DNA from: Hydractinia symbiolongicarpus | Lineage: Eukaryota; Cnidaria; Hydrozoa; Anthoathecata; Hydractiniidae | Reading direction: 5' to 3' | Assembly (NCBI RefSeq): GCF_029227915.1 | Contig: NC_079877.1 | Coordinates: forward strand, 4,152,001-4,216,000 | DNA length: 64,000 nucleotides | Shown: positions 10,445-24,985 of the stretch, in pieces | How positions within the stretch are numbered: position 1 is the first letter of the stretch | How the letters are laid out: each line of letters opens with the position of its first letter | Notes under the pieces: generated by a model | The model's input: only the letters and a program-made list of their open reading frames with translations | What the model was told of the DNA's origin: nothing | Databases searched by the model: none | Program-made: the position numbers and the translations under genes

Positions 10445-12466
10445 GATTCCGGCTCTTATTTCGTCGGTGCGCGAATCGTATTAGTCCAATTCATGTCAAA
10501 GCCTTCTTTATACGCTCTTTTCTCTCTAATTACTGTAATTAATGAGTGCTTATAATCAAGATGGCCGTTTACAAATTACAACGTAAATTCGCCTCCGGGG
10601 AAGATATTGTGCATGTAGCATTCACCGTTTAAACTCTTGTGGGTTTCGCTTTGAAATATGTTGACACGGTCTATGAAGATCATTGTTGATTGTTGAATAA
10701 ACGGAAGGTTTTTATCGGAGTGGTGTAGGACTAGGGTGCACACGAATCACACACGAGTTATTCTTGTCTTCGGTGACCAAACCAACAATTCCCAATCATA
10801 CATGCGTGTTATACTTTCAAGAGATCGTTCTTTCGCGGTGAAGGTGATATTCCCTTCAATTTCAATGAATATGAAACAAAAGAGCTAAATTCCATCAGAA
10901 GGATGCGTTGTCAATCCTAGATCATTGGATTGTTCATTATACGACGTTCTGACAATGTCTTGTTGTTTTAGATAACTCACATGTCGAAACTATTTTTGTT
11001 GCGTACTACATCACATCTAGAAGGTGTCCATTCACACAAGACACGGTCGATTTTGCGGATTTAAGTACCAATACGCGCTGCATCGTGCGCCTTTTTTGTC
11101 AGGGATGAAGAGATAAAAAAAAAGAATTTTCTAATATACTTCAAAATTTACGTCAACGTAACCCTGTTTTGACAACTAGGGATACGTTTCCCTGTTTAAC
11201 ATGCTATTAACATTTCTTATTAAGAACAATGCTGGAGATGAGTAGTCGAAATGAAATACGTGCGTTTAACGTCACTGCTTTAATTGGACGTTAAGTATTT
11301 TTATCCCATGACTTTTCATTAATGCCCCTGCGCTGTCATTTATATACCCTCGATAACGGCTTGGTTATAAACGGCACTAGCGGGCCTTATACAGTATTAT
11401 TTACTGATAGCTATTTTAAATCAGTATATACGGGAAATCCACAGCACTGATTGGGTAAAAGCCTCAACGACGAGCTTCATACAGCCCGGTGCAATTTTTG
11501 ACCTTGTAACATACATATTAATAACTATAAATGCATACAAATAACATTGGAAAAAATAGCCAAACACATCCACACTGAAAAATGAAGTTGCAGTAAATCC
11601 TAAATCACGATTCACTCCGTAAGAATCAGAAAAACATGTTCCACGTTCGGTGTCGCAGATAAAAGAAAATGCTTTTAAAAACATTAACAGCACAATGAAA
11701 AACAAGCAAAACAACGTCGAATTTATGTGATAAACATGTATTTGAAAAATTGAAACAATAAAACTCAAATGGAAAGTTCTCTATTTTTTTTACAACCTTG
11801 TCATCTTACGAGAAATATTACTCTCGGTCAGCGTAGCGACCTCGCATGTTCGGTCTATGCTTTTGACCTCGCATAAACTTTCTCGGTACAGATAGACAAG
11901 TTATTTTATGTTGTATTAATAACGCCCGCAAAAGTAGCCTTTTTGTATTTAGATTTATGCTTTCCGTATCCGCCCTGACATTTTTGACTATCAAAATTGT
12001 GGCTCCGAATGAGACAGAATTGCCAAGTTGACAAAGTAGCAAAAAACGGCATTATCCGGTTAATAACGCCTTGGATAGAAATGCTCACGCCACGCTTGCA
12101 CGGTTGCATTGCGATTCTGGGTATGGCGGCGCCAGAAGATTTCAGGCTTTACTAAATAACGCTTACTACTCCTTTCATCAAATACGGACACTCAAGGCAC
12201 CCTATGCAATAATTCAAATGTGTTTGGCTGCAGCGACATGACAAAAAGAAAATTGGCAGTCAAATCATTCATCTCCTACTGGATCTTATTGGGAAGGAAA
12301 AGTTCATATATTAGAGGTATTTATTTGACAACATATTTTTACAACAATGAGTACACTAAAGTTCGCATATAATCTTCCGAAGGTCCTCGTATCTAAACGA
12401 AAGGAAGTACATATTAAGCTCGTGGCCCGAAATGACTTGCTTACAAAAGTGTTCGCGACTTTTACC
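10445..12466. other. Spacer 4
   Basis: Marker bases t10911, a11138, t11281, t11495 and a11621 are shared with spacer 8; t11495 and a11621 also occur in spacers 5 and 9. Confidence 0.7.
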
Positions 12467-13574
12467 TCATCGGTAATAACACCATGGCCCACGACCGGGC
12501 AATGAATTATAGCAGCAACCTCTTTTCATGCATTCGAATTCTGTTATACCAGGATAGCCGCAGTCGTCACGTTCTGTTGCCTTGCGCAGACATTTTTCTA
12601 ACGAAAATTCAACACAAACCAGCAGTAAAAACTTTAAGGATCGCGCATTATGTTATTTTGCGACGAATGTGGAGAGCGTACTTCTATGCTTACCTAGGCG
12701 GTGGTAGCACCACGGTCCACTTTGGTTTAGCAATTCACTATAACAACAGCCTTTCTTCTCGCATGCCCGCTTCGTTATGCCTGGATAACCACAATCATGA
12801 CGTCTTGTTGCTGCTATTTTCCGGCATTTTTCTAAAATTACGGATGGAAGAGTACACAATGCTTTCAAAATACCTAATCAGTAAGAGCGGAACAACTTAC
12901 CTTGCCTGTAATAACACCACGGTCCCTTTTCCTTGATCGCGTTGTAACAGCATCCTTTTTTGACGCAATCTGATTTGCTTATCCCAGGGTAACCACAATC
13001 TTCACGTTTGTTTGCTTCAATCATGGGACAGTTTGCTAGAGTATTTTGAGAAATAATTAGTGGCCCAAATTGTCAGTGTTAATGCCGAAAACATAGTCGA
13101 AAATTTACCTTTTCGATGATAACACCACGGGCCAGCCACCTTTAATTCGCCATAACAACATCCCTTTCTCAAGCAATCCAACGGACTAATTCCATGGTAG
13201 CCACAATCAACGCGCATTGACGCCTTTATGTTTCGACATTTTGCTATTACGAAACAAATTAGGTAGATTCACAACTAAAATGCAATGACAACCCCCTCAA
13301 GTGTAAGAAGCCGTATTACCTCCACATGTGTTGCAAAGCCTTGGGCAATGACTGGAAACGATTTTCTTTGAACAACTAGTTGATCTAACCACAGAGCACA
13401 AGATATTTCTGTTGCTGCAAACTCTTGTAGCTGAAAAATTAAGAACAAATGCAATTTTTTTATTATTGCGACGAAACATTGACGGCAATTGCAATGAAGA
13501 AGCATTAAAATACCTGTGGCAGCGGCAAAAGCCAAAACAACAAAACAAATCACGTAAATCTGATATTTCCTCAT
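12467..13574 (-). CDS. Four-trefoil-domain secreted protein, copy 5
   Basis: Exons are 13514..13574, 13109..13243, 12901..13035, 12694..12831 and 12467..12597. The copy is open. A silent AAA-to-AAG change in exon 5 (domain 4) is shared only with copy 9. Confidence 0.87.
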
Positions 13575-15595
13575 GATTCCGGCTCTTATTTCGTCGGTGC
13601 GCGAATCGTATTAGTCCAATTCATGTCAAAGCCTTCTTTATACGCTCTTTTCTCTCTAATTACTGTAATTAATGAGTGCTTATAATCAAGATGGCCGTTT
13701 ACAAATTACAACGTAAATTCGCCTCCGGGGAAGATATTGTGCATGTAGCATTCACCGTTTAAACTCTTGTGGGTTTCGCTTTGAAATATGTTGACACGGT
13801 CTATGAAGATCATTGTTGATTGTTGAATAAACGGAAGGTTTTTATCGGAGTGGTGTAGGACTAGGGTGCACACGAATCACACACGAGTTATTCTTGTCTT
13901 CGGTGACCAAACCAACAATTCCCAATCATACATGCGTGTTATACTTTCAAGAGATCGTTCTTTCGCGGTGAAGGTGATATTCCCTTCAATTTCAATGAAT
14001 ATGAAACAAAAGAGCTAAATTCCATCAGAAGGATGCGTTGCCAATCCTAGATCATTGGATTGTTCATTATACGACGTTCTGACAATGTCTTGTTGTTTTA
14101 GATAACTCACATGTCGAAACTATTTTTGTTGCGTACTACATCACATCTAGAAGGTGTCCATTCACACAAGACACGGTCGATTTTGCGGATTTAAGTACCA
14201 ATACGCGCTGCATCGTGCGCCTTTTTTGTCAGGGATGAAGAGATAAAAAAAAAGAATTTTCTAATATGCTTCAAAATTTACGTCAACGTAACCCTGTTTT
14301 GACAACTAGGGATACGTTTCCCTGTTTAACATGCTATTAACATTTCTTATTAAGAACAATGCTGGAGATGAGTAGTCGAAATGAAATACGTGCGTTTAAG
14401 GTCACTGCTTCAATTGGACGTTAAGTATTTTTATCCCATGACTTTTCATTAATGCCCCTGCGCTGTCATTTATATACCCTCGATAACGGCTTGGTTATAA
14501 ACGGCACTAGCGGGCCTTATACAGTATTATTTACTGATAGCTATTTTAAATCAGTATATACGGGAAATCCACAGCACTGATTGGGTAAAAGCCTCAACGA
14601 CGAGCTTCATACAGCCCGGTGCAATTTTTGACCTTGTAACATACATATTAATAACTATAAATGCATACAAATAACATTGGAAAAAATAGCCAAACACATC
14701 CACACTGAAAAATGAAGTTGCAGTAAATCCTAAATCACGATTCACTCCGTAAGAATCAGAAAAACATGTTCCACGTTCGGTGTCGCAGATAAAAGAAAAT
14801 GCTTTTAAAAACATTAACAGCACAATGAAAAACAAGCAAAACAACGTCGAATTTATGTGATAAACATGTATTTGAAAAATTGAAACAATAAAACTCAAAT
14901 GGAAAGTTCTCTATTTTTTTACAACCTTGTCATCTTACGAGAAATATTACTCTCGGTCAGCGTAGCGACCTCGCATGTTCGGTCTATGCTTTTGACCTCG
15001 CATAAACTTTCTCGGTACAGATAGACAAGTTATTTTATGTTGTATTAATAACGCCCGCAAAAGTAGCCTTTTTGTATTTAGATTTATGCTTTCCGTATCC
15101 GCCCTGACATTTTTGACTATCAAAATTGTGGCTCCGAATGAGACAGAATTGCCAAGTTGACAAAGTAGCAAAAAACGGCATTATCCGGTTAATAACGCCT
15201 TGGATAGAAATGCTCACGCCACGCTTGCACGGTTGCATTGCGATTCTGGGTATGGTGGCGCCAGAAGATTTCAGGCTTTACTAAATAACGCTTACTACTC
15301 CTTTCATCAAATACGGACACTCAAGGCACCCTATGCAATAATTCAAATGTGTTTGGCTGCAGCGACATGACAAAAAGAAAATTGGCAGTCAAATCATTCA
15401 TCTCCTACTGGATCTTATTGGGAAGGTAAAGTTCATATATTAGAGGTATTTATTTGACAACATATTTTTACAACAATGAGTACACTAAAGTTCGCATATA
15501 ATCTTCCGAAGGTCCTCGTATCTAAACGAAAGGAAGTACATATTAAGCTCGTGGCCCGAAATGACTTGCTTACAAAAGTGTTCGCGACTTTTACC
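13575..15595. other. Spacer 5
   Basis: Markers shared with spacer 9 are g14400, a T run one base shorter near 14913..14920, t15256 and t15427. Confidence 0.7.
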
Positions 15596-16703
15596 TCATC
15601 GGTAATAACACCATGGCCCACGACCGGGCAATGAATTATAGCAGCAACCTCTTTTCATGCATTCGAATTCTGTTATACCAGGATAGCCGCAGTCGTCACG
15701 TTCTGTTGCTTTGCGCAGACATTTTTCTAACGAAAATTCAACACAAACCAGCAGTAAAAACTTTAAGGATCGCGCATTATGTTATTTTGCGACGAATGTG
15801 GAGAGCGTACTTCTATGCTTACCTAGGCGGTGGTAGCACCACGGTCCACTTTGGTTTAGCAATTCACTATAACAACAGCCTTTCTTCTCGCATGCCCGCT
15901 TCGTTATGCCTGGATAACCACAATCATGACGTCTTGTTGCTGCTATTTTCCGGCATTTTTCTAAAATTACGGATGGAAGAGTACACAATGCTTTCAAAAT
16001 ACCTAATCAGTAAGAGCGGAACAACTTACCTTGCCTGTAATAACACCACGGTCCCTTTTCCTTGATCGCGTTGTAACAGCATCCTTTTTTGACGCAATCT
16101 GATTTGCTTATCCCAGGGTAACCACAATCTTCACGTTTGTTTGCTTCAATCATGGGACATTTTGCTAGAGTATTTTGAGAAATAATTAGTGGCCCAAATT
16201 GTCAGTGTTAATGCCGAAAACATAGTCGAAAATTTACCTTTTCGATGATAACACCACGGGCCAGCCACCTTTAATTCGCCATAACAACATCCCTTTCTCA
16301 AGCAATCCAACGGACTAATTCCATGGTAGCCACAATCAACGCGCATTGACGCCTTTATGTTTCGACATTTTGCTATTACGAAACAAATTAGGTAGATTCA
16401 CAACTAAAATGCAATGACAACCCCCTCAAGTGTAAGAAGCCGTATTACCTCCACATGTGTTGCAAAGCCTTGGGCAATGACTGGAAACGATTTTCTTTGA
16501 ACAACTAGTTGATCTAACCACAGAGCACAAGATATTTCTGTTGCTGCAAACTCTTGTAGCTGAAAAATTAAGAACAAATGCAATTTTTTTATTATTGCGA
16601 CGAAACATTGACGGCAATTGCAATGAAGAAGCATTAAAATACCTGTGGCAGCGGCAAAAGCCAAAACAACAAAACAAATCCCGTAAATCTGATATTTCCT
16701 CAT
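15596..16703 (-). CDS. Four-trefoil-domain secreted protein, copy 6
   Basis: Exons are 16643..16703, 16238..16372, 16030..16164, 15823..15960 and 15596..15726. The copy is open with two missense changes. Val8 of the signal peptide becomes Gly (16681), shared only with copy 7. Asn2 of domain 2 becomes Lys (16160), shared only with copy 10. The Lys form matches domain 1, which has AKC at the same place, so it should be tolerated. Gly8 makes the hydrophobic core of the signal slightly weaker. Confidence 0.86.
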
Positions 16704-18725
16704 GATTCCGGCTCTTATTTCGTCGGTGCGCGAATCGTATTAGTCCAATTCATGTCAAAGCCTTCTTTATACGCTCTTTTCTCTCTAATTACTGTAATTA
16801 ATGAGTGCTTATAATCAAGATGGCCGTTTACAAATTACAACGTAAATTCGCCTCCGGGGAAGATATTGTGCATGTAGCATTCACCGTTTAAACTCTTGTG
16901 GGTTTCGCTTTGAAATATGTTGACACGGTCTATGAAGATCATTGTCGATTGTTGAATAAACGGAAGGTTTTTATCGGAGTGGTGTAGGACTAGGGTGCAC
17001 ACGAATCACACACGAGTTATTCTTGTCTTCGGTGACCAAACCAACAATTCCCAATCATACATGCGTGTTATACTTTCAAGAGATCGTTCTTTCGCGGTGA
17101 AGGTGATATTCCCTTCAATTTCAATGAATATGAAACAAAAGAGCTAAATTCCATCAGAAGGATGCGTTGCCAATCCTAGATCATTGGATTGTTCATTATA
17201 CGACGTTCTGACAATGTCTTGTTGTTTTAGATAACTCACATGTCGAAACTATTTTTGTTGCGTACTACATCACATCTAGAAGGTGTCCATTCACACAAGA
17301 CACGGTCGATTTTGCGGATTTAAGTACCAATACGCGCTGCATCGTGCGCCTTTTTTGTCAGGGATGAAGAGATAAAAAAAAAGAATTTTCTAATATGCTT
17401 CATAATTTACGTCAACGTAACCCTGTTTTGACAACTAGGGATACGTTTCCCTGTTTAACATGCTATTAACATTTCTTATTAAGAACAATGCTGGAGATGA
17501 GTAGTCGAAATGAAATATGTGCGTTTAACGTCACTGCTTTAATTGGACGTTAAGTATTTTTATCCCATGACTTTTCATTAATGCCCCTGCGCTGTCATTT
17601 ATATACCCTCGATAACGGCTTGGTTATAAACGGCACTAGCGGGCCTTATACAGTATTATTTACTGATAGCTATTTTAAATCAGTATATACGGGAAATCCA
17701 CAGCACTGATTGGGTAAAAGCCTCAACGACGAGCTTCATACAGCCCGGTGCAACTTTTGACCTTGTAACATACATATTAATAACTATAAATGCATACAAA
17801 TAACATTGGAAAAAATAGCCAAACACATCCACACTGAAAAATGAAGTTGCAGTAAATCCTAAATCACGATTCACTCCGTCAGAATCAGAAAAACATGTTC
17901 CACGTTCGGTGTCGCAGATAAAAGAAAATGCTTTTAAAAACATTAACAGCACAATGAAAAACAAGCAAAACAACGTCGAATTTATGTGATAAACATGTAT
18001 TTGAAAAATTGAAACAATAAAACTTAAATGGAAAGTTCTCTATTTTTTTTACAACCTTGTCATCTTACGAGAAATATTACTCTCGGTCAGCGTAGCGACC
18101 TCGCATGTTCGGTCTATGCTTTTGACCTCGCATAAACTTTCTCGGTACAGATAGACAAGTTATTTTATGTTGTATTAATAACGCCCGCAAAAGTAGCCTT
18201 TTTGTATTTAGATTTATGCTTTCCGTATCCGCCCTGACATTTTTGACTATCAAAATTGTGGCTCCGAATGAGACAGAATTGCCAAGTTGACAAAGTAGCA
18301 AAAAACGGCATTATCCGGTTAAAAACGCCTTGAATAGAAATGCTCACGCCACGCTTGCACGGTTGCATTGCGATTCTGGGTATGGCGGCGCCAGAAGATT
18401 TCAGGCTTTACTAAATAACGCTTACTACTCCTTTCATCAAATACGGACACTCAAGGCACCCTATGCAATAATTCAAATGTGTTTGGCTGCAGCGACATGA
18501 CAAAAAGAAAATTGGCAGTCAAATCATTCATCTCCTACTGGATCTTATTGGGAAGGAAAAGTTCATATATTAGAGGTATTTATTTGACAACATATTTTTA
18601 CAACAATGAGTACACTAAAGTTCGCATATAATCTTCCGAAGGTCCTCGTATCTAAACGAAAGGAAGTACATATTAAGCTCGTGGCCCGAAATGACTTGCT
18701 TACAAAAGTGTTCGCGACTTTTACC
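16704..18725. other. Spacer 6
   Basis: Markers shared with spacer 10 are c16946, t17403, a T in GAAATATGTG near 17519, and a TTAAAAACGCC variant near 18320. The CTTGAATAG base near 18332 is private. Confidence 0.7.
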
Positions 18726-19833
18726 TCATCGGTAATAACACCATGGCCCACGACCGGGCAATGAATTATAGCAGCAACCTCTTTTCATGCATTCGAATTC
18801 TGTTATACCAGGATAGCCGCAGTCGTCACGTTCTGTTGCTTTGCGCAGACATTTTTCTAACGAAAATTCAACACAAACCAGTAGTAAAAACTTTAAGGAT
18901 CGCGCATTATGTTATTTTGCGACGAATGTGGAGAGCGTACTTCTATGCTTACCTAGGCGGTGGTAGCACCACGGTCCACTTTGGTTTAGCAATTCACTAT
19001 AACAACAGCCTTTCTTCTCGCATGCCCGCTTCGTTATGCCTGGATAACCACAATCATGACGTCTTGTTGCTGCTATTTTCCGGCATTTTTCTAAAATTAC
19101 GGATGGAAGAGTACACAATGCTTTCAAAATACCTAATCAGTAAGAGCGGAACAACTTACCTTGCCTGTAATAACACCACGGTCCCTTTTCCTTGATCGCG
19201 TTGTAACAGCATCCTTTTTTGACGCAATCTGATTTGCTTATCCCAGGGTAACCACAATCTTCACGTTTGTTTGCTTCAATCATGGGACAGTTTGCTAGAG
19301 TATTTTGAGAAATAATTAGTGGCCCAAATTGTCAGTGTTAATGCCGAAAACATAGTCGAAAATTTACCTTTTCGATGCTAACACCACGGGCCAGCCACCT
19401 TTAATTCGCCATAACAACATCCCTTTCTCAAGCAATCCAACGGACTAATTCCATGGTAGCCACAATCAACACGCATTGACGCCTTTATGTTTCGACATTT
19501 TGCTATTACGAAACAAATTAGGTAGATTCACAACTAAAATGCAATGACAACCCCCTCAAGTGTAAGAAGCCGTATTACCTCCACATGTGTTGCAAAGCCT
19601 TGGGCAATGACTGGAAACGATTTTCTTTGAACAACTAGTTGATCTAACCACAGAGCACAAGATATTTCTGTTGCTGCAAACTCTTGTAGCTGAAAAATTA
19701 AGAACAAATGCAATTTTTTTATTATTGCGACGAAACATTGACGGCAATTGCAATGAAGAAGCATTAAAATACCTGTGGCAGCGGCAAAAGCCAAAACAAC
19801 AAAACAAATCCCGTAAATCTGATATTTCCTCAT
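18726..19833 (-). pseudogene. Four-trefoil gene copy 7, nonsense codon in domain 1
   Basis: Exons are 19773..19833, 19368..19502, 19160..19294, 18953..19090 and 18726..18856. The Tyr codon after the sixth cysteine of domain 1 is TAG (plus strand cta at 19378..19380), so translation stops right after WC of the first domain. Splice sites and the other exons are intact. It also has Val8 to Gly in the signal peptide (shared with copy 6) and a silent CGC-to-CGT change in domain 1 (shared with copy 11). The product would be one nearly whole trefoil domain, or the message would be removed by nonsense-mediated decay. Skipping exon 2, which is symmetric phase 1-1, would restore a three-domain frame. 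A sequencing error cannot be excluded. Confidence 0.8.
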
Positions 19834-21855
19834 GATTCCGGCTCTTATTTCGTCGGTGCGCGAATCGTATTAGTCCAATTCATGTCAAAGCCTTCTTTAT
19901 ACGCTCTTTTCTCTCTAATTACTGTAATTAATGAGTGCTTATAATCAAGATGGCCGTTTACAAATTACAACGTAAATTCGCCTCCGGGGAAGATATTGTG
20001 CATGTAGCATTCACCGTTTAAACTCTTGTGGGTTTCGCTTTGAAATATGTTGACACGGTCTATGAAGATCATTGTTGATTGTTGAATAAACGGAAGGTTT
20101 TTATCGGAGTGGTGTAGGACTAGGGTGCACACGAATCACACACGAGTTATTCTTGTCTTCGGTGACCAAACCAACAATTCCCAATCATACATGCGTGTTA
20201 TACTTTCAAGAGATGGTTCTTTCGCGGTGAAGGTGATATTCCCTTCAATTTCAATGAATATGAAACAAAAGAGCTAAATTCCATCAGAAGGATGCGTTGC
20301 CAATCCTAGATCATTGGATTGTTCATTATACGACGTTCTGACAATGTCTTGTTGTTTTAGATAACTCACATGTCGAAACTATTTTTGTTGCGTACTACAT
20401 CACATCTAGAAGGTGTCCATTCACACAAGACACGGTCGATTTTGCGGATTTAAGTACCAATACGCGCTGCATCGTGCGCCTTTTTTGTCAGGGATGAAGA
20501 GATAAAAAAAAAGAATTTTCTAATATGCTTCATAATTTACGTCAACGTAACCCTGTTTTGACAACTAGGGATACGTTTCCCTGTTTAACATGCTATTAAC
20601 ATTTCTTATTAAGAACAATGCTGGAGATGAGTAGTCGAAATGAAATACGTGCGTTTAACGTCACTGCTTCAATTGGACGTTAAGTATTTTTATCCCATGA
20701 CTTTTCATTAATGCCCCTGCGCTGTCATTTATATACCCTCGATAACGGCTTGGTTATAAACGGCACTAGCGGGCCTTATACAGTATTATTTACTGATAGC
20801 TATTTTAAATCAGTATATACGGGAAATCCACAGCACTGATTGGGTAAAAGCCTCAACGACGAGCTTCATACAGCCCGGTGCAACTTTTGACCTTGTAACA
20901 TACATATTAATAACTATAAATGCATACAAATAACATTGGAAAAAATAGCCAAACACATCCACACTGAAAAATGAAGTTGCAGTAAATCCTAAATCACGAT
21001 TCACTCCGTCAGAATCAGAAAAACATGTTCCACGTTCGGTGTCGCAGATAAAAGAAAATGCTTTTAAAAACATTAACAGCACAATGAAAAACAAGCAAAA
21101 CAACGTCGAATTTATGTGATAAACATGTATTTGAAAAATTGAAACAATAAAACTCAAATGGAAAGTTCTCTATTTTTTTTACAACCTTGTCATCTTACGA
21201 GAAATATTACTCTCGGTCAGCGTAGCGACCTCGCATGTTCGGTCTATGCTTTTGACCTCGCATAAACTTTCTCGGTACAGATAGACAAGTTATTTTATGT
21301 TGTATTAATAACGCCCGCAAAAGTAGCCTTTTTGTATTTAGATTTATGCTTTCCGTATCCGCCCTGACATTTTTGACTATCAAAATTGTGGCTCCGAATG
21401 AGACAGAATTGCCAAGTTGACGAAGTAGCAAAAAACGGCATTATCCGGTTAATAACGCCTTGGATAGAAATGCTCACGCCACGCTTGCACGGTTGCATTG
21501 CGATTCTGGGTATGGCGGCGCCAGAAGATTTCAGGCTTTACTAAATAACGCTTACTACTCCTTTCATCAAATACGGACACTCAAGGCACCCTATGCAATA
21601 ATTCAAATGTGTTTGGCTGCAGCGACATGACAAAAAGAAAATTGGCAGTCAAATCATTCATCTCCTACTGGATCTTATTGGGAAGGAAAAGTTCATATAT
21701 TAGAGGTATTTATTTGACAACATATTTTTACAACAATGAGTACACTAAAGTTCGCATATAATCTTCCGAAGGTCCTCGTATCTAAACGAAAGGAAGTACA
21801 TATTAAGCTCGTGGCCCGAAATGACTTGCTTACAAAAGTGTTCGCGACTTTTACC
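19834..21855. other. Spacer 7
   Basis: It carries the spacer 3 markers at 20215, 20533 and 21422. The boundary of the 12.5-kb duplication falls between gene 7 and 20215. Confidence 0.7.
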
Positions 21856-22963
21856 TCATCGGTAATAACACCATGGCCCACGACCGGGCAATGAATTATA
21901 GCAGCAACCTCTTTTCATGCATTCGAATTCTGTTATACCAGGATAGCCGCAGTCGTCACGTTCTGTTGCTTTGCGCAGACATTTTTCTAACGAAAATTCA
22001 ACACAAACCAGCAGTAAAAACTTTAAGGATCGCGCATTATGTTATTTTGCGACGAATGTGGAGAGCGTACTTCTATGCTTACCTAGGCGGTGGTAGCACC
22101 ACGGTCCACTTTGGTTTAGCAATTCACTATAACAGCAGCCTTTCTTCTCGCATGCCCGCTTCGTTATGCCTGGATAACCACAATCATGACGTCTTGTTGC
22201 TGCTATTTTCCGGCATTTTTCTAAAATTACGGATGGAAGAGTACACAATGCTTTCAAAATACCTAATCAGTAAGAGCGGAACAACTTACCTTGCCTGTAA
22301 TAACACCACGGTCCCTTTTCCTTGATTGCGTTGTAACAGCATCCTTTTTTGACGCAATCTGATTTGCTTATCCCAGGGTAACCACAATCTTCACGTTTGT
22401 TTGCTTCAATCATGGGACAGTTTGCTAGAGTATTTTGAGAAATAATTAGTGGCCCAAATTGTCAGTGTTAATGCCGAAAACATAGTCGAAAATTTACCTT
22501 TTCGATGATAACACCACGGGCCAGCCACCTTTAATTCGCCATAACAACATCCCTTTCTCAAGCAATCCAACGGACTAATTCCATGGTAGCCACAATCAAC
22601 GCGCATTGACGCCTTTATGTTTCGACATTTTGCTATTACGAAACAAATTAGGTAGATTCACAACTAAAATGCAATGACAACCCCCTCAAGTGTAAGAAGC
22701 CGTATTACCTCCACATGTGTTGCAAAGCCTTGGGCAATGACTGGAAACGATTTTCTTTGAACAACTAGTTGATCTAACCACAGAGCACAAGATATTTCTG
22801 TTGCTGCAAACTCTTGTAGCTGAAAAATTAAGAACAAATGCAATTTTTTTATTATTGCGACGAAACATTGACGGCAATTGCAATGAAGAAGCATTAAAAT
22901 ACCTGTGGCAGCGGCAAAAGCCAAAACAACAAAACAAATCACGTAAATCTGATATTTCCTCAT
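21856..22963 (-). CDS. Four-trefoil-domain secreted protein, copy 8
   Basis: Exons are 22903..22963, 22498..22632, 22290..22424, 22083..22220 and 21856..21986. The copy is open. It carries the same two silent changes as copy 4, 12,519 bp away, in domains 2 and 3, and no other coding difference that I can see. Confidence 0.87.
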
Positions 22964-24985
22964 GATTCCGGCTCTTATTTCGTCGGTGCGCGAATCGTAT
23001 TAGTCCAATTCATGTCAAAGCCTTCTTTATACGCTCTTTTCTCTCTAATTACTGTAATTAATGAGTGCTTATAATCAAGATGGCCGTTTACAAATTACAA
23101 CGTAAATTCGCCTCCGGGGAAGATATTGTGCATGTAGCATTCACCGTTTAAACTCTTGTGGGTTTCGCTTTGAAATATGTTGACACGGTCTATGAAGATC
23201 ATTGTTGATTGTTGAATAAACGGAAGGTTTTTATCGGAGTGGTGTAGGACTAGGGTGCACACGAATCACACACGAGTTATTCTTGTCTTCGGTGACCAAA
23301 CCAACAATTCCCAATCATACATGCGTGTTATACTTTCAAGAGATCGTTCTTTCGCGGTGAAGGTGATATTCCCTTCAATTTCAATGAATATGAAACAAAA
23401 GAGCTAAATTCCATCAGAAGGATGCGTTGTCAATCCTAGATCATTGGATTGTTCATTATACGACGTTCTGACAATGTCTTGTTGTTTTAGATAACTCACA
23501 TGTCGAAACTATTTTTGTTGCGTACTACATCACATCTAGAAGGTGTCCATTCACACAAGACACGGTCGATTTTGCGGATTTAAGTACCAATACGCGCTGC
23601 ATCGTGCGCCTTTTTTGTCAGGGATGAAGAGATAAAAAAAAAGAATTTTCTAATATACTTCAAAATTTACGTCAACGTAACCCTGTTTTGACAACTAGGG
23701 ATACGTTTCCCTGTTTAACATGCTATTAACATTTCTTATTAAGAACAATGCTGGAGATGAGTAGTCGAAATGAAATACGTGCGTTTAACGTCACTGCTTT
23801 AATTGGACGTTAAGTATTTTTATCCCATGACTTTTCATTAATGCCCCTGCGCTGTCATTTATATACCCTCGATAACGGCTTGGTTATAAACGGCACTAGC
23901 GGGCCTTATACAGTATTATTTACTGATAGCTATTTTAAATCAGTATATACGGGAAATCCACAGCACTGATTGGGTAAAAGCCTCAACGACGAGCTTCATA
24001 CAGCCCGGTGCAATTTTTGACCTTGTATCATACATATTAATAACTATAAATGCATACAAATAACATTGGAAAAAATAGCCAAACACATCCACACTGAAAA
24101 ATGAAGTTGCAGTAAATCCTAAATCACGATTCACTCCGTAAGAATCAGAAAAACATGTTCCACGTTCGGTGTCGCAGATAAAAGAAAATGCTTTTAAAAA
24201 CATTAACAGCACAATGAAAAACAAGCAAAACAACGTCGAATTTATGTGATAAACATGTATTTGAAAAATTGAAACAATAAAACTCAAATGGAAAGTTCTC
24301 TATTTTTTTTACAACCTTGTCATCTTACGAGAAATATTACTCTCGGTCAGCGTAGCGACCTCGCATGTTCGGTCTATGCTTTTGACCTCGCATAAACTTT
24401 CTCGGTACAGATAGACAAGTTATTTTATGTTGTATTAATAACGCCCGCAAAAGTAGCCTTTTTGTATTTAGATTTATGCTTTCCGTATCCGCCCTGACAT
24501 TTTTGACTATCAAAATTGTGGCTCCGAATGAGACAGAATTGCCAAGTTGACAAAGTAGCAAAAAACGGCATTATCCGGTTAATAACGCCTTGGATAGAAA
24601 TGCTCACGCCACGCTTGCACGGTTGCATTGCGATTCTGGGTATGGCGGCGCCAGAAGATTTCAGGCTTTACTAAATAACGCTTACTACTCCTTTCATCAA
24701 ATACGGACACTCAAGGCACCCTATGCAATAATTCAAATGTGTTTGGCTGCAGCGACATGACAAAAAGAAAATTGGCAGTCAAATCATTCATCTCCTACTG
24801 GATCTTATTGGGAAGGAAAAGTTCATATATTAGAGGTATTTATTTGACAACATATTTTTACAACAATGAGTACACTAAAGTTCGCATATAATCTTCCGAA
24901 GGTCCTCGTATCTAAACGAAAGGAAGTACATATTAAGCTCGTGGCCCGAAATGACTTGCTTACAAAAGTGTTCGCGACTTTTACC
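22964..24985. other. Spacer 8
   Basis: It carries all spacer 4 markers 12,519 bp on, plus a private t at 24028. Confidence 0.7.

Larger units (their letters stand above)
7315..19833. repeat. Higher-order block A (four units, 12,519 bp)
   Basis: Spacer 3 through gene 7 form a block repeated immediately at 19834..32352. Diagnostic bases recur exactly 12,519 bp apart: 7696 and 20215, 8014 and 20533, 8903 and 21422, 10911 and 23430, 14400 and 26919, 15256 and 27775. The exact edges are uncertain to several hundred bases because the units are so alike. Confidence 0.85.
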
